DNA of 64,000 nucleotides from Micromonospora kangleipakensis. GTDB lineage: Bacteria > Actinomycetota > Actinomycetes > Mycobacteriales > Micromonosporaceae. Below, in pieces: positions 16,223 through 24,115 of the stretch. The stretch is taken from the NCBI RefSeq assembly GCF_004217615.1, contig NZ_SHLD01000001.1:4464001-4528000 (forward strand), in the 5' to 3' direction. The notes beneath the pieces were generated by a model. The model was not told the DNA's origin, made no database searches, and worked only from the letters and a program-made list of their open reading frames with translations. Each line of letters begins with the position of its first letter. The first letter of the stretch is position 1. The translations under genes and the position numbers were made by a program.

Positions 16223-16702
16223 GTGGAGCGACCTCCGAATCTTGCCGCGGCCATCGACGCGGCCGCTGAGGCGCTCGTCGGCGTGCTCGATTCGGCGACG
16301 TCCCGGCACAACGTCGGCGTCTCGCCGACCCAGCTGCGGGTGCTCTCGCTGATCATGGCGCACCCGGAGACCAACGTGAACCGGCTGGCCGAGCTGCTGG
16401 ACGTGGTGCCGTCGTCGGCGAGCCGGCTCTGTGACCGGCTGGAGGCGGTGGGTCTGGTCCGCCGGGTGGCGGACCCCCGCGACCGGCGCGAGGTCCGGTT
16501 GATCCCGACCGCGGCGGCCGAGACGCTGCTGCGGGAGTTGACGGACCGCCGGCACCAGGCCGTGCAGGCCGTCCTCGACCGGATGCCCAACCGGGTGCAG
16601 CACGAGCTGCTGCTGGCCCTGGTCGCGTTCAGCCAGGCCGCGGCGGCCATGTCGGTGCCGCAGACCGGCACCGACTCCACCTCCGCCGCCCGCACCGCCT
16701 GA
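16223..16702 (+). CDS. MarR-family transcriptional regulator
   Basis: The 159-residue product starts at GTG 16223. It has a winged helix-turn-helix (VSPTQLRVLSLIMAHPETNV, then NRLAELLDVVPSSASRLCDR) and a wing reading VADPRDRREVRL, as in MarR proteins. C-terminal helices would form the dimer. It lies directly after the SpoIIE-type phosphatase gene, a pairing that suggests one stress-regulatory unit (inference). No ligand can be predicted. Confidence 0.88.
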   Translation: MERPPNLAAAIDAAAEALVGVLDSATSRHNVGVSPTQLRVLSLIMAHPETNVNRLAELLDVVPSSASRLCDRLEAVGLVRRVADPRDRREVRLIPTAAAETLLRELTDRRHQAVQAVLDRMPNRVQHELLLALVAFSQAAAAMSVPQTGTDSTSAARTA

Positions 16703-17027
16703 CCGATCGCCCGGGCCGATCAGGCGTTCCGCCCTGCCCCCAGCCGTTCAACTAGTGTCCTAGGATGCCCTACGGATAGTGCGAGGCCTCACAGAAACCG
16801 AAAGCTGAGCAGCGACGCGAGCTGGGTCCCGGGGCCGCGAGAGAGGGCCCGATATAGTGGCAGCGCAACTCACCGGCCCACGATCAACCCGATCGTGGGC
16901 CGCATCGGGGGAGGTCCCAGCCCGGGATCGCAGAGGGCGCCGGCGCTGACCGGCCGGCAACGCGCACGTTCCTCCGCAGCGGCCGACCACGGTCGGCTGC
17001 CGGATCGTGCTGCGAAGGGAGGGTTCG
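16703..17027 (+). promoter_or_regulatory. Leader region of the pgsA-DUF881 operon with a perfect hairpin
   Basis: There is no gene in these 325 bp. A TATAGT hexamer at 16853-16858 is a possible -10 without a matching -35. Positions 16875-16901 form a perfect 11-bp inverted repeat (GGCCCACGATC / GATCGTGGGCC) around the loop AACCC. It lies about 125 bp upstream of the pgsA start, so if TATAGT is used it is in the 5' leader. It may be an attenuator, an RNA-stability element or a protein site. Confidence 0.45.
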
Positions 17028-17669
17028 GTGTCGCGTCGCCCGGCTCGCGCGGAGCGTTCGGCTTCCCGCGGTACGACGGCGGTCGTGGGGGACCGCGTCC
17101 TCACCCTGCCGAACGTGATCAGTTTCGTCCGCCTGGTCGGCGTACCGCTCTTCCTCTACCTCTTCCTGGTCGTCCGCGCGGACGTGGCGGCGATCGTGGT
17201 GCTCGCCATCGGCGGCACCAGCGACTGGGTCGACGGCTGGATCGCCCGCCGCCTGCACCAGGTCAGCCGGCTGGGGGAGCTGCTCGACCCGCTCGCCGAC
17301 CGGCTCTACATCCTGGCCACGCTGCTGGCGTTCACCGCGCGGGAGGTGGTGCCGTGGCAGTTCACCGGGGCGCTGCTCGCCCGCGAGTTGCTCCTGCTCG
17401 GCTCGCTGGCCGTGCTGCGCCGGTACGGCTACGGGCCACCGCCGGTGCACTACGTGGGCAAGACCGCCACCTTCCTGCTGCTGGCCGCGTTCCCGATTCT
17501 GCTGCTCGCCGCGGCGGCGCCGGCCACGGCGACCGCCGCCGGCGCGATCGGCTGGGGGCTGGCCTGGTGGGGGCTGGTGCTCTACTGGGTGGCCGGCGCG
17601 ATGTACGTGGTGCAGGCCAGCCGCTTGGTCCGCGAGATGCGCTCCCGCTCGGGAGGTGCGCCGGCATGA
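17028..17669 (+). CDS. pgsA: CDP-alcohol phosphatidyltransferase (PgsA-type)
   Basis: The GTG at 17028 follows GGGAGG. The 213-residue membrane protein carries the complete CDP-alcohol phosphotransferase signature (D-x2-D-G-x2-A-R-x8-G-x3-D-x3-D), seen as SDWVDGWIARRL then GELLDPLADR, and several hydrophobic segments. It should transfer a phosphatidyl group from CDP-diacylglycerol to an alcohol such as glycerol-phosphate. The position matches Rv1822 (pgsA2) at the head of the M. tuberculosis cluster. The stop overlaps the next start (ATGA). Confidence 0.92.
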   Translation: MSRRPARAERSASRGTTAVVGDRVLTLPNVISFVRLVGVPLFLYLFLVVRADVAAIVVLAIGGTSDWVDGWIARRLHQVSRLGELLDPLADRLYILATLLAFTAREVVPWQFTGALLARELLLLGSLAVLRRYGYGPPPVHYVGKTATFLLLAAFPILLLAAAAPATATAAGAIGWGLAWWGLVLYWVAGAMYVVQASRLVREMRSRSGGAPA

Positions 17670-18610
17670 GCTCGACCCCCCGCGACGGCCGGGACCCCTC
17701 GGCCCGGGTGTACGCGCCGGACTTCCTCACCGACCTGTTCCGCAACCCCCTCGACCCCGGGTACGGGGATGCGGCGGCGCGCCGTCGGGAGGTCCCGCCG
17801 TCCCGCCTCCGCCGGTTGGCGGCCCGCCCGGTGACCGTGGTGGTCGTGGTGGCGATCGGATTCCTCTTCTCCGTCGCCTACCGGGAGACGATGGCGGAGG
17901 AGCCGGGCCGGGCGAAGGCCCGCGCCGGGCTGATCGCCGAGATCAAGCAGCGGGAGAGCGAGACCGACCGGTTGACCGCGCGCGCGGACCAGTTGCGCGA
18001 GGAGGTGAGCCGGCAGCGGGACGCGGCGCTGAGTGGCTCGCAGGCGTCCCGGTTGCGCAACCTGGAGGCCGGCACCGGTCTGGCCCGGGTGCGGGGTGAC
18101 GGTGTGGTGGTGCGGCTGGCCGACGCCGCCGAGGACAAGGACGCGGTGACGGGCGCGGACGCGGGGCCGTCCCGGGTGTTGTACTCCGACCTGCAGAAGG
18201 TGGCCAACGCGTTGTGGGCGGCGGGCGCGGAGGCGGTCGCGGTCAACGGTCAGCGGTTGACGGCGACGTCGACGATCCGGTCGGCGGGGGAGGCGATCCT
18301 CGTCGACTACCGGCCGGTGACGGGCCCGTACGAGGTGGCGGCGATCGGGCCGGGTTCGATGCGGGACCGGTTCGACGACAGCCGGGCGGCGAGCCTGATG
18401 CGGGAGGTCGCGCGGAGCACGGGCCTGTCGTTCGGGGTGAAGGAGGCCGAGGACCTCACCCTGCCGGCCGCGCCGCAGCCACGGCTACGCTACGCCGAGC
18501 CCTCGGTCAGTCCGAGCCCGTCGCCGTCGGGCTCGGGCGTCGCGGGTTCGACCAGTCCCGGGCCGACCGGCTCGGGGACCTCTCCCAGCCCCTCCGGAGG
18601 TGGCCGATGA
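17666..18610 (+). CDS. DUF881 membrane-anchored protein (first copy)
   Basis: The 314-residue product has a cytosolic N-terminus, a single transmembrane helix near residues 50-70 (PVTVVVVVAIGFLFSV), a coiled coil (ESETDRLTARADQLREEVSR) and an extracytoplasmic DUF881 domain (VVVRLADAAEDKDAV, ALWAAGAEAVAVNGQR, GPYEVAAIG). The C-terminus is a Ser/Pro/Gly low-complexity tail. DUF881 proteins pair with DUF1290 in actinobacteria and Firmicutes; their function is unsettled but envelope-associated. It matches Rv1823 in position. Confidence 0.9.
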   Translation: MSSTPRDGRDPSARVYAPDFLTDLFRNPLDPGYGDAAARRREVPPSRLRRLAARPVTVVVVVAIGFLFSVAYRETMAEEPGRAKARAGLIAEIKQRESETDRLTARADQLREEVSRQRDAALSGSQASRLRNLEAGTGLARVRGDGVVVRLADAAEDKDAVTGADAGPSRVLYSDLQKVANALWAAGAEAVAVNGQRLTATSTIRSAGEAILVDYRPVTGPYEVAAIGPGSMRDRFDDSRAASLMREVARSTGLSFGVKEAEDLTLPAAPQPRLRYAEPSVSPSPSPSGSGVAGSTSPGPTGSGTSPSPSGGGR

Positions 18611-18939
18611 TCGCGGTGCTGGCGTTGCTCGCCGGTGTGGTCCTCGGGGTGTACCTCGACCCCACCGTGCCCGCTGCGTTGCAGCCGTACCTGCCGATCG
18701 CCGTGGTGGCCGCGCTCGACGCGGTGTTCGGCGGGGTGCGGGCGAAGCTCGACCGGATCTTCGACGACAAGCAGTTCGTGGTGTCGTTCATCTCGAACGT
18801 GCTGGTGGCGGGTCTGATCGTGTACCTGGGCGACCAGCTGGGGGTGGGCGGTCAGCTCTCCACCGGTGTGGTGGTCGTGCTCGGGGTGCGCATCTTCGGA
18901 AACGTGGCGGCGATCCGTCGGCACCTGTTCCGGGCGTAG
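18607..18939 (+). CDS. sbp: Small basic membrane protein (DUF1290, Sbp family)
   Basis: The ATG overlaps the DUF881 stop (ATGA). The 110-residue product has three hydrophobic segments (VLALLAGVVLGVYLD, LPIAVVAALDAVFGGVRA, FISNVLVAGLIVYLGDQ) and a basic tail (RRHLF). This is the typical DUF1290 layout, with the family phrase AALDAVFGGVRA. It corresponds to Rv1824 and always sits between DUF881 genes in this cluster. No biochemical function is established. Confidence 0.93.
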   Translation: MIAVLALLAGVVLGVYLDPTVPAALQPYLPIAVVAALDAVFGGVRAKLDRIFDDKQFVVSFISNVLVAGLIVYLGDQLGVGGQLSTGVVVVLGVRIFGNVAAIRRHLFRA

Positions 18940-18943
18940 GTTT

Positions 18944-19903
18944 ATGGCGATGAGTGACGAGCACAGGGAGACCGGGACCGGTTGGCCGGCGGCGGAGCCG
19001 ACCCGGCCGGAGGGGCCGGCGGGTGAGCCGGATCCGCGGCCGGACGCGCCGGATCCCGACGAGCTGAGTCCGCTGGCGCCGGACGAGCCGGCGGAGCGGG
19101 AGCCGCACGAGCCGGCGGAGCGGGAGGCCGAGGCGCCGGCGGGTCCCGAGGCCGAGCCGGAGGCGTCCACGCCGGCCGTGGGTGCGGTGGCGGCGGGATC
19201 GGTGCGGCGGCGGCTGACGTCGGCGGGGGCGATGATCGCCGTGCTGCTGGCGTTGCTGGGGTTCACCCTGGTGGTGCAGTTGAAGACGACCTCGGCGGAT
19301 CCGACCCTGGCGGCGACCCGGGAGGAGGACCTGGTCCGCATCTCGTCGGATCTGGATTCCCGGGAGCGGCGGCTGCGGCAGGAAATCGAGGCGTTGGAGG
19401 AGAGCCAGCGGCAGCTGCGCTCGGGTGAGCAGGGTCGGCAGGCGGCGCTGGAGGAGGCGACGCGGCGGGCCGACGAGTTGGGCATCCTGGCGGGCACGTT
19501 GCCGGCGGTGGGGCCGGGCCTGTCGGTGGGCTTCGTGGGGAGCGGCAAGGCGATCTCGTCGACGCGGATCCTGGACGCGGTGGAGGAGCTGCGCGGCGCG
19601 GGCGCGGAGGCGATGCAGATCGCCGGTGCGGACGGGACGGCGGTGCGGATCATCGCGTCGACGTATTTCGTGGACGCGGAGGACGGCGGCCTGGTGGTGG
19701 ACGGGCGGCGGTTGAGCGGCCCATACACGATCCTGGTGATCGGTGATCCGGCGACGATGCGCACGGCCTTGAACATTCCCGGCGGGGTGGTCGCATCGGT
19801 CAACGACGCCGGCGGTAGCGTGACCCCGGTGGATCGTGAGGTTGTGGAGGTTTCGCAGCTGCACGCGCCGATCAAGCTGGAACACGCCCGTCCGGTTTCC
19901 TGA
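18944..19903 (+). CDS. DUF881 membrane-anchored protein (second copy)
   Basis: The start is ATG 18944, or possibly ATG 18950; neither has a strong ribosome-binding site, and close coupling to sbp (4 bp away) may suffice. An acidic, Pro-rich cytosolic region of about 80 residues precedes one transmembrane helix (GAMIAVLLALLGFTLVVQL), a coiled coil (RERRLRQEIEALEESQRQLR) and the DUF881 domain (GAEAMQIAGADGTAVR, GPYTILVIGDP). It corresponds to Rv1825. Confidence 0.9.
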   Translation: MAMSDEHRETGTGWPAAEPTRPEGPAGEPDPRPDAPDPDELSPLAPDEPAEREPHEPAEREAEAPAGPEAEPEASTPAVGAVAAGSVRRRLTSAGAMIAVLLALLGFTLVVQLKTTSADPTLAATREEDLVRISSDLDSRERRLRQEIEALEESQRQLRSGEQGRQAALEEATRRADELGILAGTLPAVGPGLSVGFVGSGKAISSTRILDAVEELRGAGAEAMQIAGADGTAVRIIASTYFVDAEDGGLVVDGRRLSGPYTILVIGDPATMRTALNIPGGVVASVNDAGGSVTPVDREVVEVSQLHAPIKLEHARPVS

Positions 19904-19916
19904 CCGGGCGCGGCCG

Positions 19917-19936
19917 GCACCGGTTTCCCCCGGTGC
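19917..19936 (+). terminator. Short hairpin between DUF881 and gcvH
   Basis: GCACCGG and CCGGTGC form a perfect 7-bp stem with loop TTTCCC, 14 bp after the DUF881 stop and 25 bp before the gcvH start. It could partially terminate or process the transcript between the envelope genes and gcvH. There is no U-run. Confidence 0.4.
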
Positions 19937-19960
19937 ACCGATGGATGAAGGACGCAGCTG

Positions 19961-20341
19961 GTGATTCCTGAGGATCTGCGGTACACCGCCGAGCACGAGT
20001 GGGTGGTTGGTGCGGACGGCGGCGCCGTCCGGGTCGGCATCACGCACTTCGCGCAGGACGCCCTGGGTGACATCGTGTTCGTCCAGTTGCCGGACGAGGG
20101 TGCGGTGGTGGCGGCGGGTGAGCCGCTTGGTGAGATCGAGTCGACGAAGAGCGTGTCGGAGATCTACGCGCCGATCAGCGGTACGGTGGCGGCGCGTAAC
20201 GAGGCGCTCGGCGACACCCCTGAGGTGATCAACACGGACCCGTACGGTGCGGGGTGGTTGTTGGAGATCACTCCGGATGATCCGGCGGCGGTCGAGGGTC
20301 TGCTGACCGCTGGCGCGTACCGCGAGCTCACTGAGAGCTGA
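19961..20341 (+). CDS. gcvH: Glycine cleavage system H protein
   Basis: The 126-residue lipoyl carrier of the glycine cleavage complex starts MIPEDLRYTAEHEW at a GTG. The lipoylated lysine is K63 in EIESTKSVSEIYAP, and the rest of the hammerhead lipoyl fold is complete (GTVAARNEALGDTPEVINTD). It shuttles the aminomethyl group between GcvP, GcvT and GcvL. gcvP lies 8.5 kb downstream under its own glycine riboswitch; gcvT and lpd are not in the window. Confidence 0.96.
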   Translation: MIPEDLRYTAEHEWVVGADGGAVRVGITHFAQDALGDIVFVQLPDEGAVVAAGEPLGEIESTKSVSEIYAPISGTVAARNEALGDTPEVINTDPYGAGWLLEITPDDPAAVEGLLTAGAYRELTES

Positions 20342-20383
20342 GTGTCGTGCCGGGCGGGCGGGGCTTGTCTCCGCGCGTCCGGG

Positions 20384-20412
20384 TTGCCCTGCATTTCGGC
20401 GCTGGCTAGGCT
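20384..20412 (+). promoter_or_regulatory. Candidate sigma-70-type promoter for garA-ftsR
   Basis: TTGCCC (20384-20389) and TAGGCT (20407-20412) are separated by exactly 17 bp in the 216-bp gap between gcvH and garA. This is the best -35/-10 pair in the cluster. It would give garA and ftsR a promoter independent of the upstream genes. Confidence 0.5.
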
Positions 20413-20557
20413 CGCCCAGTCGACCGAGAACCCAATAGTTGAGCGTTTGTGGAATGCGCCTTCCCGGGCACGGGGAGCCAGCCGCCGGGTGTGACTGCCC
20501 GGCGGCCAGACCCGCCATTACCCGACGCCGACCGAACAGATCCGTGAGGTGGTCCCC

Positions 20558-21010
20558 ATGACGCGCCCAGACGACGAGTTCCCCCCACTCGACGTCACTT
20601 CGACGCTCAATCTCGGCTCGCTCGACGAAGTGCTGGAGGGTCCGGACACCGATGTGGTGCCGAGCCGGATGTCCGGTTCGTTGCCGCCGGGGATGGCGCT
20701 GCTGGTGGTTCGCCGGGGTCCGAACGCGGGCGCCCGGTTCCTGTTGGACCACGATGTGACGACGAGTGGCCGGCACCCGGACAGTGACATCTTCCTGGAC
20801 GACGTGACGGTGTCGCGGCGGCACGCGGAGTTCCACCGGGACGGTGGCACGTTCACGGTGCGGGACGTGGGCAGCCTGAACGGCACGTACGTGAATCGGG
20901 AGCGGGTCGAGGCGGCCACGTTGAGCAATGGTGACGAGGTGCAGATCGGCAAGTTCCGGGTGGTGTTCATCGCCGGTCCGCGCCCGGAGGAGGAGGCCGG
21001 CCGGGGGTGA
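20558..21010 (+). CDS. garA: FHA-domain regulator of central metabolism, GarA/OdhI family
   Basis: The ATG at 20558 follows a GAGGTGG and gives 150 residues. The C-terminal FHA domain is complete: TTSGRHPDSDIFLDDVTVSR, RRHAEF, GSLNGTYVNRERV. GarA/OdhI proteins inhibit 2-oxoglutarate dehydrogenase and glutamate enzymes until phosphorylated by PknB/PknG on an N-terminal ETTS motif. Here the equivalent segment reads LDVTSTLNLGSLDEV, so the Thr residues are kept in a changed setting. It is followed by ftsR with a 4-bp overlap, as in Rv1827-Rv1828. Confidence 0.92.
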   Translation: MTRPDDEFPPLDVTSTLNLGSLDEVLEGPDTDVVPSRMSGSLPPGMALLVVRRGPNAGARFLLDHDVTTSGRHPDSDIFLDDVTVSRRHAEFHRDGGTFTVRDVGSLNGTYVNRERVEAATLSNGDEVQIGKFRVVFIAGPRPEEEAGRG

Positions 21011-21762
21011 ACGAGCCTGCGGCTTCGACGCCGCCCGGGGCGGCCGGGTCTCACCCGCTGATGAGTATCGGTGAGGTGCTGGGGCAGTTGCGGGTGGAGT
21101 TCCCGGACGTCACCATCTCGAAGTTGCGGTTCCTGGAGACCGAGGGTCTGGTGGAGCCGCAGCGGACGCCGGCGGGGTATCGGAAGTACAGCTGGGACGA
21201 TGTGGCGCGGTTGCGGTTCGTGCTGACCGCGCAGCGGGACGAGTATCTGCCGTTGCGGGTGATCCGTGACCAGTTGACGGAGTGGAACGCGTCGGGTGGG
21301 GCGGCGGGTCGGCAGCGGCCGACGTTGGTGGCGGTCGGTCCCGGTGGTGAGGTGCCGGGTCAGCGTGAGCAGGAGCCGGTCGAGTCGTCGGAGCTGCGCC
21401 TGGGGCGGGCGGAGCTGATCTCCCGTAGTGGGATCGACGAGTCGACGTTGGGTGAGTTGGAGCGGCTCGGTGTGCTGGTGTCCGATCCGGCGGGTTGGTT
21501 CGACGCGGACGCTCTGATCATCGCGCGGGCGGTTGCGGGGTTGGCGGCGTACGGGCTGGAGCCGCGGCATCTGCGGGGTTACCGGACGGCGGCGGATCGG
21601 GAGGTCGGTCTGTTCGCGCAGTTGGTGGCTCCGTTGGCGCGGCAGAGTGATCCGGCGGCGCGGTCCCGGGCGGCGGAGACGGCGCGGGAGTTGGTGGCGT
21701 TGTCGCAGCAGTTGCACGCGGCCCTGGTGCGGGTGGGGTTGCGGTCGACGTTGGGTCGGTGA
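21007..21762 (+). CDS. ftsR: MerR-like regulator, FtsR (Rv1828) family
   Basis: The GTG start overlaps the garA stop. The 251-residue protein has an N-terminal MerR winged helix (MSIGEVLGQLRVEFPDVTIS, then RFLETEGLVEPQRTPAGYRK), a glycine-rich linker and a C-terminal domain (ISRSGIDESTLGELERLGVL). FtsR activates ftsZ in Corynebacterium, and Rv1828 is the mycobacterial homologue (literature knowledge). Gene order supports the same role here. Confidence 0.9.
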   Translation: MNEPAASTPPGAAGSHPLMSIGEVLGQLRVEFPDVTISKLRFLETEGLVEPQRTPAGYRKYSWDDVARLRFVLTAQRDEYLPLRVIRDQLTEWNASGGAAGRQRPTLVAVGPGGEVPGQREQEPVESSELRLGRAELISRSGIDESTLGELERLGVLVSDPAGWFDADALIIARAVAGLAAYGLEPRHLRGYRTAADREVGLFAQLVAPLARQSDPAARSRAAETARELVALSQQLHAALVRVGLRSTLGR

Positions 21763-21767
21763 CGGTG

Positions 21768-21794
21768 GGGCCGGGTGTCGGTGACGCCCGGCCC
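21768..21794 (+). terminator. Hairpin terminator after ftsR
   Basis: GGGCCGGG (21768-21775) and CCCGGCCC (21787-21794) form a perfect 8-bp stem with an 11-nt loop followed by TTCGTCGTG, six bases after the ftsR stop. It probably ends the garA-ftsR transcript. Confidence 0.5.
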
Positions 21795-21972
21795 TTCGTC
21801 GTGTGAGAGCGGAAAGATCTGCCCCGGGAAGCGTGTCGTAGGCTTGCCGGGGTAACCCCTTTCTGTCGAGACGCGTGGTGCACGTAGCGCATGGGACTCC
21901 CGTGTCGCGGTCCGTGTACCGTGCAGGGAAGGGCGCGGTGCGGGCGTAGGTGACAACGACACGGAGGCGGCG

Positions 21973-22437
21973 GTGCGCGAGCTGAGCGTGGTCGGAGTTC
22001 GGGTGGAGCTGCCCAGCAACCAGCCGATCGTCCTGCTGCGGGAGGTCGAGGGGGACCGCTATCTGCCGATCTGGATCGGCGCGGTCGAGGCGACGGCGAT
22101 CGCCTACGAGCAGCAGGGGGTCAAGCCGGCCCGGCCGTTGACGCATGATCTGTTGCGCGATGTGCTGGCGGCGTTGCAGGCGCCGTTGCGGGCGGTGGAG
22201 ATCACCGAGTTGAAGGAGAACGTCTTCTACGCCGATCTGCTGATCGGGGACGGTGTGCGGGTGTCCGCGCGGCCGAGCGATGCCATCGCGTTGGCGTTGC
22301 GGGTCGGGGCTCCGATTCGTTGTGCCGAGCAGGTCCTCAGCGAGGCGGGGATCGTGATCCCGGACGAGCAGGAGGACGAGGTGGAGAAGTTCCGCGAGTT
22401 CCTGGAGCAGGTGCGGCCGGAGGACTTCGCGGGCTGA
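21973..22437 (+). CDS. DUF151 bifunctional nuclease-family protein
   Basis: The 154-residue product starts at GTG 21973. It contains the DUF151 core: LPIWIGAVEATAIAYEQQGV, ARPLTHDLLRDVLAALQAP and SDAIALALRVGAPI. Plant members have in vitro DNase/RNase activity; the bacterial role is unknown. The location matches Rv1829, between the two MerR genes. Confidence 0.92.
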   Translation: MRELSVVGVRVELPSNQPIVLLREVEGDRYLPIWIGAVEATAIAYEQQGVKPARPLTHDLLRDVLAALQAPLRAVEITELKENVFYADLLIGDGVRVSARPSDAIALALRVGAPIRCAEQVLSEAGIVIPDEQEDEVEKFREFLEQVRPEDFAG

Positions 22438-22646
22438 GTCCCGTCCCGGTCGGGTGTCGACGGCCGGCGACCCGCCGTCACGGTGGGTGACGATGTGGTG
22501 TCTTAGGTGATCTTCCGGGTGGCTGCGCGGCGTGTCGCGTCGGTTCCTCCGTGGTAACTCCTGAAGGCCGCTATAGGGTTGCGGTGTCGAGGGGTGCACG
22601 TCCGGAAAAAACGGCGTGTCGCCGCACGGGCGGGGAGGTTGTCCGG

Positions 22647-23237
22647 ATGCACGAGTCGCGAGATCCTGATCCGGGTACGCCGCAGCGGTCGGGTGGGGCG
22701 TCGCCCGACCCGGGCACCGAGGGTGATGGTGCGGTGGGCTACCGGGGTGTGACGGCCTGCCAGGCGGTGGGTATCAGCTACCGGCAGTTGGACTATTGGG
22801 CCCGGACGGGCCTGGTGGTGCCGAGCGTGCGGGACGCGTCGGGTTCGGGGACGTCCCGGTTGTACTCCTTCCGCGACCTGGTGGTGTTGAAGGTCGTGAA
22901 GCGGCTGCTGGACGCCGGGGTTTCTTTGCAGAACATCCGCAAGGCGATCGAGGCGTTGCGGTCGCGTGGGGTGGAGGACCTGGCGGGGATCACGCTGATC
23001 TCGGACGGGACGACGGTGTACGAGTGCCGGTCGCCGGAGGAGGTGGTCGACCTGTTGCAGGGCGGCCAGGGCGTGTTCGGCATCGCGATCGGCGGAGCGT
23101 TCAAGGAGATCCAGGGTTCGCTGTCGCATCTGCCGGCGGAGCCGGCCGGGCAGGAGCCGGCGGCGCCGGCGCCCGAGGTCTCGGAGTCGGCGGGGGACGA
23201 GTTGGCGGCGCGTCGGGCGCGGCGTCGGGCGGGTTGA
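22647..23237 (+). CDS. MerR-family regulator, second in cluster (Rv1830-like)
   Basis: The ATG at 22647 with GGGAGG nine bases upstream is preferred to an in-frame GTG at 22551. The 196-residue protein has a short disordered lead, a MerR HTH (GVTACQAVGISYRQLDYWAR, SRLYSFRDLVVLKVVKRLLD) and a second domain typical of the Rv1830 subfamily (GVEDLAGITLISDGTTVYEC). It ends in a Pro/Ala/Glu-rich tail. The ligand is unknown. It closes the conserved cluster. Confidence 0.9.
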   Translation: MHESRDPDPGTPQRSGGASPDPGTEGDGAVGYRGVTACQAVGISYRQLDYWARTGLVVPSVRDASGSGTSRLYSFRDLVVLKVVKRLLDAGVSLQNIRKAIEALRSRGVEDLAGITLISDGTTVYECRSPEEVVDLLQGGQGVFGIAIGGAFKEIQGSLSHLPAEPAGQEPAAPAPEVSESAGDELAARRARRRAG

Positions 23238-23714
23238 CCCGTCGTCGGGCGGTGACACGCCCGGGGTGTTTTCGGATCGCGTCGTGGCTGAGGCCCGGCG
23301 CGATCTGTCGTTGGTGACGATGGGTGTTCCGATGTGGACGCTGCGATGGGGTCCGGTGAGTCCGGTGGGCGGGACCGTCGGTGTTCTCGGTGTCGTGCGT
23401 GGCCAGGCGGGCGCGGCCGGCCGGCGGCGGACACGGTCGACTGTGGACTGTCTCGTCCACGGATAACGCGCTGGTGGACGCAGTGTGGCGGCGCGGTAGC
23501 GGCGGGTGAAGGAACGGTCCGCACAACCGTCACGTAGCGTGATCGCATCCTGTCAAAAATCCGATAGGGGGGCCGTGACCGCATCGATGCTGCGCGCTAT
23601 GGTCCGTCACGGTCGCTGTCGCGTTCCCGTCCCGGCACGGACGCCGGCGGACGCCGGCGGCCGTTGCCCCTCGCGGCGAGACCCGCGTGACCCTTCACCC
23701 CGGAAGGAACGACC
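23238..23714. other. Intergenic region upstream of the globin genes with a TCACG-TAG-CGTGA repeat
   Basis: No gene is supported in these 477 bp; short frames here lack homology. Positions 23530-23542 form a perfect 5-3-5 inverted repeat (TCACG TAG CGTGA), followed by TGTCAAAAATCCGATAGG, the only A/T-rich run in the gap. The repeat could be an operator for the globin operon 173 bp downstream. It does not resemble the 11-1-11 NsrR site I know. Confidence 0.35.
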
Positions 23715-24113
23715 GTGACGGTTACGGAAGAAGTCACCCCCACCTCCCACTACGAGCGCATCGGTGGCGCGAGTTCGGTCAAGGCCGCCGTGGAGCTGTT
23801 CTACGACAAGGTGCTCGCCGACCCGGAGCTCGCCGGCTACTTCGTGCACGTGGACATGGTGGAGCAGCGACGGCACCTGGCGCTGATGCTGACCGTGGTG
23901 CTGGGCGGGCCGAACGAGTACGCCGGCCGGGGGCTGGCCGAGGCGCACCAGCCGCTGGGCATCCCGGCGGCGCACTACGCGAAGGTGGGTGAGCACCTGG
24001 CCGCGACGCTGACCGAGCTGGGGGTGCCGGCGGACATCATCGGCGACGTGCGGACCGTGCTGGGGCAGGTCCAGGACCAGGTGGTGTCCGCGGACGCCGG
24101 GGCGGGCGCCTGA
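23715..24113 (+). CDS. glbN: Truncated haemoglobin, group I (TrHbN-like)
   Basis: The GTG start follows AAGGAAC. The 132-residue 2-on-2 globin has YERIGGASSVKAAVELFYDKV with the B10 Tyr, followed by LAEAHQPLGI with the likely proximal His and the PAAHYAKVGEHLAATL helix. TrHbN proteins oxidise NO to nitrate with bound O2. It lies 2 bp upstream of a flavohaemoglobin gene, so NO detoxification is the likely joint role (inference). Confidence 0.93.
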   Translation: MTVTEEVTPTSHYERIGGASSVKAAVELFYDKVLADPELAGYFVHVDMVEQRRHLALMLTVVLGGPNEYAGRGLAEAHQPLGIPAAHYAKVGEHLAATLTELGVPADIIGDVRTVLGQVQDQVVSADAGAGA

Positions 24114-24115
24114 GC

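Noticed and set aside
23266..23466. 66-codon plus-strand frame upstream of the globin genes
   Set aside because: Weak start, no homology and no coding-like codon bias; treated as intergenic.
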